A stretch of DNA of 64,000 nucleotides from Mesorhizobium_K quangtriensis (lineage in GTDB: Bacteria; Pseudomonadota; Alphaproteobacteria; Rhizobiales; Rhizobiaceae): NCBI RefSeq assembly GCF_040081925.1, contig NZ_JBEBMF010000002.1, forward strand, positions 806,001 to 870,000. Reading direction: 5' to 3'. Positions 43,600-50,551 of the stretch are shown here, in pieces. Numbering within the stretch: the stretch's first letter is position 1; each line of letters opens with the position of its first letter. The notes beneath the pieces were generated by a model that did no database searches, was not told where the DNA came from, and was given only the letters and a program-made list of their open reading frames with translations. The position numbers were made by a program, and so were the translations under genes.

Positions 43600-45216
43600 A
43601 TGCAGACTTATGATTTCATTGTCGTCGGAGCGGGTTCGGCGGGTTCGGTCCTTGCCGAACGCCTGTCGGCGAGCGGCCGCTTTTCGGTGCTGGTGCTTGA
43701 AGCGGGCGGCACCGACCGCCGTTTCTACGTCCAGATGCCGCTCGGCTACGGCAAGACCTTCTACGACCCTGCGGTCAACTGGAACTACCGCACCGAGCCG
43801 GACCCCGGCCTTGCCGGCAATGCCGACCACTGGCCACGCGGCAAGCTTCTGGGTGGGTCGAGCTCCATCAACGCCATGGTCTGGATCCGGGGCCAGCGCG
43901 AGGATTTCGACGCCTGGGCAGCCGCAGGCAACCCGGGATGGTCGTATGCCGACCTGCTGCCGGCCTTCAAGGCGATCGAGGATTTTGAGGGCGGTGCGGA
44001 CGAATGGCGCGGGGCCGGTGGGCCGGTGCATGTTCAGGACTGCCGGCCGCTTGTCCATCCCCTCACCCAGCGCTACCTGAAAGCCGCCGAGCAGGCCGGG
44101 CTGCCGCTGAACCCCGATTTCAACGGTGCGAGCCAGGAAGGCGCCGGCGTCTACCAGATCACCGCGAAGAACGGCCGGCGCATGTCGGCGGCACGCGCCT
44201 TCCTGTGGCCGGCAATGAAGCGCGCGAATGTGCGGGTGGAAACCCATGCGCTGGCGACGAAAATTCTGTTCGAGGGCAGCCGCGCCGTCGGCATCGAATA
44301 TGAGCAGCACGGGCGAAAGCATATCGTCCGCGCCGGACGCGAAGTGATCCTGTCGGGTGGCTCGGTGAACTCGCCGCAACTGCTTCAGCTTTCGGGGATA
44401 GGCCCGGCCACGCTGCTGCAGGGCCTCGGCATCCCGGTCGTCCATGCGAACGATCACGTCGGCGCGAATTTGCAGGATCATCTCGGCATCAACTACAGCT
44501 TCAAGGGACGCGAGCCGACGCTGAACCAGATCCTGCGGCCATGGTGGGGAAAGATGCTGGTCGGCATGCAATACCTGCTGCTGCGCAGCGGCCCGCTGTC
44601 GCTGTCGATGAACGCGGCAGGCGGCTTCTTCCGCACCGACCCAGCGATGACGCGGCCGAACATGCAGCTCTACTTCCAGGCGTTTTCGACCGTTATCCCG
44701 AAGAGCGGCGAACGGCCGATCCTGACGCCCGACCCGTGGCCCGGCTTTTCCGTCGGCCTCTCCAACTGCCGGCCGTCGAGCCGTGGCGAGATCATGATCC
44801 GAAGCGCCAACCCGCGCGATTATCCGAGGATCACGCCCAACGCCTATTCGACGGACCAGGACGTCGCCGAGATGCTGGCGGCGGTGAAGTTCGTACGGAA
44901 AATCGCTGCCCAGCCGGCGCTGGCCGAGATCATCGAGGAAGAAGTGCTGCCCGGCCCGTCGATCACCTCCGACGAAGACCTAATCCTCGATTTCCGCAAG
45001 CGCTCCGGCACTGTCTATCACCCGGTCTCGACCTGCCGCATGGGTCCGGACGCCGGCAACAACGTCGTCGATCCGCGCCTGCGGGTCCACGGCATCGCCG
45101 GCCTGCGGGTCATCGACGCCTCGATCTATCCGGATAATATCTCGGGCAACACCAACGCCGCGTCTATCATGACGGGCTGGAAGGGCGCCGACATGGTGCT
45201 GGAGGATTGTGGATGA
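43600..45216 (+). CDS. GMC-family FAD-dependent oxidoreductase (choline/alcohol dehydrogenase-like)
   Basis: A 538-residue flavoenzyme. FIVVGAGSAGSVLAERLS is the N-terminal FAD motif. GKLLGGSSSINAMVWIRG is GMC signature 1 and GREVILSGGSVNSPQLLQLSG signature 2. The C-terminal YHPVSTCRMG has the catalytic His, followed by NTNAASIMTGWKGADM. It oxidises an alcohol or sugar. A sugar-acid dehydratase and a beta-hydroxyacid dehydrogenase follow after an inserted DUF559 element. Together they suggest a catabolic route for a sugar or aldonic acid. Confidence 0.93.
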   Translation: MQTYDFIVVGAGSAGSVLAERLSASGRFSVLVLEAGGTDRRFYVQMPLGYGKTFYDPAVNWNYRTEPDPGLAGNADHWPRGKLLGGSSSINAMVWIRGQREDFDAWAAAGNPGWSYADLLPAFKAIEDFEGGADEWRGAGGPVHVQDCRPLVHPLTQRYLKAAEQAGLPLNPDFNGASQEGAGVYQITAKNGRRMSAARAFLWPAMKRANVRVETHALATKILFEGSRAVGIEYEQHGRKHIVRAGREVILSGGSVNSPQLLQLSGIGPATLLQGLGIPVVHANDHVGANLQDHLGINYSFKGREPTLNQILRPWWGKMLVGMQYLLLRSGPLSLSMNAAGGFFRTDPAMTRPNMQLYFQAFSTVIPKSGERPILTPDPWPGFSVGLSNCRPSSRGEIMIRSANPRDYPRITPNAYSTDQDVAEMLAAVKFVRKIAAQPALAEIIEEEVLPGPSITSDEDLILDFRKRSGTVYHPVSTCRMGPDAGNNVVDPRLRVHGIAGLRVIDASIYPDNISGNTNAASIMTGWKGADMVLEDCG

Positions 45217-45223
45217 GCGCGAC

Positions 45224-45278
45224 TTCCTCTCCCCCGCGAAGCGGGGGAGAGGTGGCCGCGAAGCGGTCGGTGAGGGGG
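45224..45278. repeat. Left 55-bp arm of the DUF559 element
   Basis: A perfect reverse complement of the right arm. It contains a 12-bp hairpin with a GAA loop (CCTCTCCCCCGC and its complement at 45226-45252), a shorter CCGC-gaa-GCGG hairpin, and a G-rich inner edge (GGTGAGGGGG) that abuts the nuclease start codon. Confidence 0.9.
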
Positions 45279-45279
45279 A

Positions 45280-45711
45280 ATGCAGGAAGGCAGCCGAACA
45301 AGGCGCAGATCAGGCGCGACCACTCGGGCGAGGCAGCTCCGTCTGGGAGACAACATGTCCGAGGCGCTGTTGTGGAACGAATTGAAGGATAGACGGCTCT
45401 GCGGCTTCAAATTCGTTCGTCAGTGTCCGATTGGTCCATTCATTGCCGATTTCCTTTGCAGGCAACATAAGCTTGTCGTCGAGGTCGACGGAAGTCAGCA
45501 TGCGGAAAGCGAAACAGATCGGCGGCGCGAGGAATACATGCGAGAAAAAGGATACGCGACACTGCGCTTCTGGAACACCGACGTGATCACGAACATCGAG
45601 CCCGTTTGCGAAACGATTCTGGCGGCCCTGACAGGCAAACTGAATGGCGACGTCGAGTCATTCGAGATGAGATTTGTAGGCGTTTCGGCCAATCCCAATG
45701 ACAAGAGATAG
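45280..45711 (+). CDS. DUF559 domain endonuclease (Vsr/PD-(D/E)XK-like)
   Basis: A 143-residue protein. The DUF559 core is SEALLWNELKDRRLCGFKF, PIGPFIADFLC, LVVEVDGSQHAE and YATLRFWNTDVITNIE. The Asp of ADF and the Glu-x-Asp of VEVDG are the expected metal ligands of a restriction-endonuclease-like (very-short-patch-repair type) fold. I use the ATG directly after the left repeat because the basic RARQLR stretch before SEALLW is typical of the family; an ATG at 45352 is an alternative. The gene fills the space between the inverted repeats. Function in the element is unproven. Confidence 0.85.
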   Translation: MQEGSRTRRRSGATTRARQLRLGDNMSEALLWNELKDRRLCGFKFVRQCPIGPFIADFLCRQHKLVVEVDGSQHAESETDRRREEYMREKGYATLRFWNTDVITNIEPVCETILAALTGKLNGDVESFEMRFVGVSANPNDKR

Positions 45712-45712
45712 A

Positions 45713-45767
45713 CCCCCTCACCGACCGCTTCGCGGCCACCTCTCCCCCGCTTCGCGGGGGAGAGGAA
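45713..45767. repeat. Right 55-bp arm of the DUF559 element
   Basis: A perfect reverse complement of the left arm, starting two bases after the nuclease stop codon and ending shortly before the dehydratase ribosome-binding region. It carries the same two hairpins in mirror order. Confidence 0.9.
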
Positions 45768-45786
45768 ACAGCGACAGGATGCAGCC

Positions 45787-46995
45787 ATGAAAATCACCGA
45801 CGTGAAGACCTGGGTCGTCGGCAATCCGCCGCCGGGCATTGGCGGCAAGTATTTCATCTTCGTGAAGCTCACGACCGACTCCGGCGTCGTCGGCTATGGC
45901 GAGGCCTACAACGCGACGTTCTCGGCGCATGTCACCGCTCGAATGATCGAGGACATGGCGGAGCGTTATTTCGTCGGGCAAGACCCACATGACATCGAGG
46001 TGTTCTTCCGCCGCTGCTACTCGTCCGGCTTCACCCAGAGGCCGGACGTCTCCGGCATGGGCTGCTTCTCGGCGCTGGAGATGGCCTGCTGGGACATCAT
46101 CGGCAAGGAAGCCGACAAGCCGGTCTACAAGCTGCTCGGGGGGCAGGTGCACGAGACGTTGCGGAGCTACACCTATCTCTACCCTCATACGGGCAGCGTC
46201 CACACCGAGGATGTCGCGCCGAAGAACGTCTACAACGACCCGGACATGGCTGCGGAATGCGCGGCACTCTACGTGCAGCAGGGGTTTGATGCGGTGAAGC
46301 TCGACCCGGCTGGTCCCTATACCGCCTTCGACGGCCACCAGCCCCGTCTCATCGACATCGACCTGTCGGCGCGCATGCTGAAGGCGATCCGCGAGGCGGT
46401 CGGCACCAAAGCCGACATCCTGTTCGGCACGCACGGCCAGTTCACGGCGTCGGGCGCGCTGCGCATGGCCAAGGCCATCGAACCCTACGACCCGCTCTGG
46501 TTCGAGGAGCCGGTGCCGCCGGATATGCCGGAGGTGATGGCCGAAGTGGCGCGCGGCACGTCGATCCCGATCGCAACCGGCGAGCGGCTGACGACGAAAT
46601 TCGAGTTCGCGCGTGTCATCGAGACGCGTGCGGCGACGATCCTGCAGCCGGACCTCGGCCGCTCGGGCGGCATCCTCGAGACGAAGAAGATCGCGGCCAT
46701 GGCCGAGGCCTACCACATCCAGATTGCGCCGCACTGCTATTGCGGGCCGATCGTCGGCGCGGCCAACATCCAGCTTGCGGTGACGCTGCCCAACTTCCTG
46801 ATCCTTGAATCGCTGAAGCAATGGGACGGCTTCCACGAAAAGCTTCTGAAGAAGAAGATCGACTGGCACGACGGCCACGTCATCCCGTCGAAGGAGCCGG
46901 GGCTGGGCGTCGAACTCGACGAGGCCGTCTGCGAGGCACATCCCTATGACGGCAAGGCGCTGCATCTTGAGATGCGGCCGACGCCACTGACATGA
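45787..46995 (+). CDS. Mandelate racemase/muconate lactonizing family enzyme (sugar-acid dehydratase-like)
   Basis: A 402-residue enolase-superfamily enzyme. The N-terminal capping domain starts MKITDVKTWVVGNPPPG. The barrel has GFDAVKLDPAGPY, the metal ligands in ADILFGTHGQFT, DPLWFEEPVPPDM and TGERLTTKFEF, and the C-terminal catalytic His region QIAPHCYCGPI. This layout fits galactonate-, gluconate- or related acid dehydratases. The stop overlaps the next gene (ATGA). It is probably part of the operon begun by the GMC gene and split by the DUF559 element. Confidence 0.92.
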   Translation: MKITDVKTWVVGNPPPGIGGKYFIFVKLTTDSGVVGYGEAYNATFSAHVTARMIEDMAERYFVGQDPHDIEVFFRRCYSSGFTQRPDVSGMGCFSALEMACWDIIGKEADKPVYKLLGGQVHETLRSYTYLYPHTGSVHTEDVAPKNVYNDPDMAAECAALYVQQGFDAVKLDPAGPYTAFDGHQPRLIDIDLSARMLKAIREAVGTKADILFGTHGQFTASGALRMAKAIEPYDPLWFEEPVPPDMPEVMAEVARGTSIPIATGERLTTKFEFARVIETRAATILQPDLGRSGGILETKKIAAMAEAYHIQIAPHCYCGPIVGAANIQLAVTLPNFLILESLKQWDGFHEKLLKKKIDWHDGHVIPSKEPGLGVELDEAVCEAHPYDGKALHLEMRPTPLT

Positions 46996-47912
46996 AAAAG
47001 CAAGCTTACGCCTTCATCGGCCTCGGCCATCTTGGCGGCAACCTCGCCGCCTCGCTGCTGCGCGCCGGCTTCGACGTCACCGTCTATGACCGCGACCCTG
47101 CAGTGGTCGCGCGGCTGGTGGCGATGGGTGCGAGCGCTGCAGCGAGCCCCGCAGCGGCGGCCGCCCGCGCGGGCAACGCGATCACCTGCCTGCCCTCGCC
47201 CGCGGTGAGCGAGGCGGTGCTGGCTGGGCCGGCCGGTCTGCTCGAAGGCCTGCCCGAAGGCGGCACATGGATCGAGATGTCCACCAACGGCCGCGAGGAG
47301 ATCGTCAGGCTCGCTAGCATAGCGAAAGAAGCGGGCGTCGAGACGCTGGAATGCCCGGTCACCGGCGGCGTGCATCTGGCAGCGGTTGGAAAGATCACCG
47401 CACTGGTCGGCGGCGACGCCGCGCTCTACGAAAAACACCGCGCTGCGATCGAGGCGATGTGCGCGAAAAGCTTCCTGATGGGGCCGATCGGCTCGGCGGC
47501 GGTCATCAAGGTCATCACCAACATGCTGGCCTTCATCCATCTCGTCGCGGCCGGCGAAGCACTGATGCTGGCGAAGCGCGGGGGGCTAGATCTCGCGCAG
47601 GCCTACCACGCCATCGTCGCCTCGTCGGGCAACAGCTTCGTCCACGAGACGGAAAGCCAGCTCGTCCTGAACGGCTCCTACGACATCGGCTTCACCATGG
47701 ACCTCGCGCTGAAAGACCTCGGCTTCGCGCTCGCCATGGGCGAGGAATTCGGCGCGCCGCTGGACCTGGCATCTCGCGTCAACGCGATCTTCGAGGAAGG
47801 CAAGGAGGCCTATGGCGGCAACGCATGGTCGACGCAGATCGTGAAGCTTCTGGAAGACGCCACCGGGACCGACCTGCGTGCGCCAGGCTTTCCTTCGAAA
47901 CTGGAGGTATGA
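46992..47912 (+). CDS. NAD(P)-dependent beta-hydroxyacid dehydrogenase (3-hydroxyisobutyrate dehydrogenase family)
   Basis: A 306-residue oxidoreductase. AFIGLGHLGGNLAASLLRAG is the N-terminal NAD(P) motif, PVTGGVHLAAVGKITALVGG the substrate-binding region, and IGSAAVIKVITNMLAF holds the catalytic Lys. It acts on a beta-hydroxyacid such as tartronate semialdehyde or 3-hydroxyisobutyrate. Its start overlaps the stop of the dehydratase gene, so the two are translationally coupled and likely act in one sugar-acid pathway. Confidence 0.92.
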   Translation: MKKQAYAFIGLGHLGGNLAASLLRAGFDVTVYDRDPAVVARLVAMGASAAASPAAAAARAGNAITCLPSPAVSEAVLAGPAGLLEGLPEGGTWIEMSTNGREEIVRLASIAKEAGVETLECPVTGGVHLAAVGKITALVGGDAALYEKHRAAIEAMCAKSFLMGPIGSAAVIKVITNMLAFIHLVAAGEALMLAKRGGLDLAQAYHAIVASSGNSFVHETESQLVLNGSYDIGFTMDLALKDLGFALAMGEEFGAPLDLASRVNAIFEEGKEAYGGNAWSTQIVKLLEDATGTDLRAPGFPSKLEV

Positions 47913-47976
47913 CCGATTTACTTGCAAAAACAGAAACTTGATCCGCCGGGTAGAATCAAACCGGCAGTGACTTGAT

Positions 47977-48903
47977 TCAATCTCTCAGCGTCAGCGCGCC
48001 GGGCAGGATGTCAAAAGTCGCCGGCGCCTGGCCTAGCGGCTCCCCGTCGGCCTCGACCAGAAGGGCAGTCCCGTCCAACGGCTCGACCAGGAGCTTGCGG
48101 CCGCGGAAAATCGTGATCGCCGGATGGTTGCGATGCCGTCCGCCATAAAGCAGTCGGATATCGCGGATCAGGCCGAGCTTGCCGGCCGCACGCAGCATCA
48201 CGACATCGAAGAAGCCATCGTCGACCTTGGCATCCGGCGCGACCATCATGCCGGCTCCGAAAAATTTCCCGTTGGCCGCCGTCACCAGGGCGACCCGCGC
48301 CTCCATGGGTTCGCCGTCGTCGATCGTGATGCGGACGTGCTGGAAGCGATAACGGACGAAAGCCGTGACCGTGCGCCAGAAGTAGAGTGCCTTGGCGGAA
48401 ACGCGGCCCTTACGTTCGTCCGCGTTGACGGCGCGGGCAACCGTCCCTGACAGGCCGAGGCTCGCGATATTGACGAAATGCCGGCTGGCCAGACGGCCAT
48501 CGTCATCAATGTAGCAGACACGGCCGGCATCGATCCTGCGACCCGGCGAGTCGGCAATGCGCCGCAGCGCAGCTTCGTCTTTCGAGGGCAGCCCCAGCCC
48601 GCGTGCAAAATCCGTTCCAGTGCCGCATGGCAGGACACCAAGCGCAGCCGCATGCCCTTCCGCGCCTGCCGTGATCAGGCCGCAGGCAACCTCGCCAACC
48701 GTGCCGTCGCCGCCTGCCGCGATCACCAGTTTGCAACCGCCGGCGGCAAGGTCCATCGCCAGAGTCACGCCGTCACCCGACGCCTGCGTCTCGCGCAGAT
48801 CGACCTCGCCGAACATCTCCCTCAGCGCCACGCCGATCTCCGGCCACCGGCGCTTCAGCCTGCCGCCTCCCGCGACAGGATTCATGATGACGCCCACCTT
48901 CAT
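47977..48903 (-). CDS. Diacylglycerol/lipid kinase family protein (YegS/LCB5-like)
   Basis: A 308-residue cytoplasmic lipid kinase starting MKVGVIMNPVAGGGRLKRRW, with GGAGG six bases upstream; an ATG two codons earlier and a GTG seven codons earlier are alternatives. LVIAAGGDGTVGEVACGLI contains the invariant GGDGT nucleotide loop, and LGVLPCGTGTDFARGLGLP is the second motif. SLGLSGTVARAVN and the C-terminal DGTALLVEADGEPLG also fit. It phosphorylates diacylglycerol or a sphingoid-type lipid. It is convergent with the dehydrogenase gene. Confidence 0.9.
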   Translation of the reverse strand: MKVGVIMNPVAGGGRLKRRWPEIGVALREMFGEVDLRETQASGDGVTLAMDLAAGGCKLVIAAGGDGTVGEVACGLITAGAEGHAAALGVLPCGTGTDFARGLGLPSKDEAALRRIADSPGRRIDAGRVCYIDDDGRLASRHFVNIASLGLSGTVARAVNADERKGRVSAKALYFWRTVTAFVRYRFQHVRITIDDGEPMEARVALVTAANGKFFGAGMMVAPDAKVDDGFFDVVMLRAAGKLGLIRDIRLLYGGRHRNHPAITIFRGRKLLVEPLDGTALLVEADGEPLGQAPATFDILPGALTLRD

Positions 48904-49034
48904 CGCCATCCTCCCCGCACGCACCCTGTGTCAGTTCAGGGCCAACGGCAAGCGCAGGAAATTTTAGCCGGCGTTCCCCGATAATCCCGTTTTCCACAGG
49001 CCTCGGGCCATTCCCCAGCTGACTTCCCTGACGT

Positions 49035-49426
49035 ACGGTCAACCCATCTCAGGCCCCCACGGAAACGGAGCCGCAAGGCGAAGGGAAAGTGAGGGAGCAA
49101 CCTGGGGACCCGGAAACGGGACAGGAAGGCGACGGGTTTTCCCGTGACGCGCCAGTCAGACGACCGGGGACCGCGGGAAGCGTGCAAGCGCGTACGGCGG
49201 ACCGATGCTGCCATGAAGGACCGGGAAAGTCTTTCGATGGCGCGTCAGCAGACCCTTCGGGAGATGCGGGCGTTGGTCGGGCAGATGCGAATCTTTCGGG
49301 AAGCGCCCTGCCGGACCGTCAAGACAAGGGACCAGCGCGGCTCCACGTCCTTCGGGCGGTGGATGCGAGCGAAGGCCAGGGTCTGACAGGGAGGCGCTGG
49401 GAGCAATCCCGGCGCCTACTCTTTTT
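49035..49426 (+). ncRNA. Candidate structured small RNA of unknown class
   Basis: About 390 bases in the 510-base gap between two minus-strand genes. The plus strand is dense in short hairpins: CCCG-GAAA-CGGG (49109-49120), CGGG-TTTT-CCCG (49133-49144) and several C-TTCG-G turns. Nested arms GGGCG/CGCCC and GGCAG/CTGCC are spread over 49268-49315. It ends in a good rho-independent terminator. No known RNA class fits; RNase P, tmRNA and SRP RNA landmarks are absent. A short frame (49144-49386, 80 residues, Arg-rich with unusual CGG use) could instead be a small gene. The 5' end is a guess. Confidence 0.35.
49392..49426 (+). terminator. Rho-independent terminator on the plus strand
   Basis: AGGCGCTGGGA and TCCCGGCGCCT pair around a GCAA loop, followed by ACTCTTTTT. 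The T-run is on the plus strand, but the flanking genes are on the minus strand, so a plus-strand transcript must come from the gap itself. It overlaps the last codons of the DUF3137 gene. Confidence 0.75.
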
Positions 49427-50405
49427 GAGCTGGCCCTGCTGGCTGATCGTCGCTGCCGCCGACCTTGCGCACCAGCGATGCCGTCGCCAGCAGCGCCGCC
49501 ATATCCGCTACCATCGGCTCGACGTGAAGTTTGTAGTCGAGCGGCTGCGAGATGCCGGGCAGCTCGAAGAAATTCTTCTTCTGCGGGATGAGCAGGAAGC
49601 CGTCATCGCCCTTCAGCGCGACCAGCGCCGGGCTTTCCGGCCATGTTTCGACCAGCCATTCCAGCGCCTGCGCCAGCCTGCCGCCCACCAGCGGCTGTGC
49701 GGCCGCAACATTGTCGGTGCGGAACTCGTAGATCTCGTCCAGCGCCGCGTTGCCGCTCTGCACTTCCTTGAACTTTTCGCCGAACAGGCCACGGAAGAAG
49801 CCGGCGACCTTGCCGGACTTGCGCGCCGCGAAGAGAACGCCCTTGAACGGCGTCGGCGTCTGGAAGGCGATGATGACGCCCTTGAACACCTCCGAGCTCG
49901 ACTTGCCGGACTTTTGTCGCAACGTCGCCTCATAGAGCTCGAACGGAAAATCCTCGTAGCGTCCGGAGATCACGTCGTCGAATTGCTGTCGGTTGAACGC
50001 GCCAAGCATCTCGCGCGGCAACCTTTCATAGGAGAGGGGCGTGGTCCCGTGGCCGTACTTGATGTCCTCGATGAACCGGAAGATGACCGGAATGGCGCGG
50101 TCGCGCAGCGCCTGTTGCAGATTTTTCGCCGGCTTCACCGCCTGCGCATGCATGAACAGCAGCGCGGCGAAGCCAAACATGTAGATGAAGATGTGGGGCG
50201 TCGAGAACCACAACTCCTGCGGATGGGCGAGCCCGTTGGCCAGCCAAGCAAGCCCGAAGATGACGAGAAGCGTTAGCCCGTCGAACAACGGCACACGCCA
50301 CAGGAGAGACCTGTGTACGCGGGTCCGCTCGGCCTCGTAGCGGTCCATGTCCGCCTTGATGCCGGCGATAACATCCTCGCCGGGCAGGAAATCGTCCGCC
50401 TTCAT
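49416..50405 (-). CDS. DUF3137 domain membrane protein
   Basis: A 329-residue protein with a good GGAGG site. Two membrane segments lie near residues 38-60 and 70-88 (DGLTLLVIFGLAWLANGLA, HIFIYMFGFAALLFMHA). The soluble C-terminal part has IEDIKYGHGTTPLSYERLP, VFKGVIIAFQTPTPFKGVLF and DDGFLLIPQKKNFFELP, the DUF3137 pattern. The function is unknown. It is divergent from uvrB, with about 145 bases between, and its 3' end overlaps a terminator that belongs to a plus-strand transcript. Confidence 0.87.
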   Translation of the reverse strand: MKADDFLPGEDVIAGIKADMDRYEAERTRVHRSLLWRVPLFDGLTLLVIFGLAWLANGLAHPQELWFSTPHIFIYMFGFAALLFMHAQAVKPAKNLQQALRDRAIPVIFRFIEDIKYGHGTTPLSYERLPREMLGAFNRQQFDDVISGRYEDFPFELYEATLRQKSGKSSSEVFKGVIIAFQTPTPFKGVLFAARKSGKVAGFFRGLFGEKFKEVQSGNAALDEIYEFRTDNVAAAQPLVGGRLAQALEWLVETWPESPALVALKGDDGFLLIPQKKNFFELPGISQPLDYKLHVEPMVADMAALLATASLVRKVGGSDDQPAGPAQKE

Positions 50406-50551
50406 CGCCCCCTCCGATTGACCAAGCCTCTATAGCGGCTTTTGGGCTCGGTGTCCGCTCCTGACAACCTCCTGTCAGGAATGTCCGTCCAGGCGTTGCG
50501 GCAAGCCAACCGGCACTTTTCATTCCGCCTGACTCGCCCCATATTCAGGAC

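Larger units (their letters stand above)
45224..45767 (+). mobile_element. 544-bp inverted-repeat element carrying a DUF559 nuclease gene
   Basis: Two perfect 55-bp inverted repeats enclose a single gene for a DUF559 (Vsr-like) nuclease with almost no spare DNA. The left arm begins 7 bases after the GMC gene stop and the right arm ends 19 bases before the next gene's start, so the element lies inside a probable operon. No transposase is present and no clear target-site duplication is seen at the edges. Confidence 0.7.

Noticed and set aside
45216..45787. Target-site duplication around the DUF559 element
   Set aside because: The bases outside the arms (CGACTT on the left, ACAGCGAC on the right) share no clear direct repeat at the borders.
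49035..49426. RNase P RNA, tmRNA or SRP RNA
   Set aside because: I looked for their conserved landmarks (for example GAGGAAAGUCC for RNase P) and found none.
49089..50276. A 395-codon plus-strand frame over the candidate RNA and the DUF3137 gene
   Set aside because: It is mostly antisense to a well-supported DUF3137 gene, and its Arg-rich composition is typical of a shadow frame.
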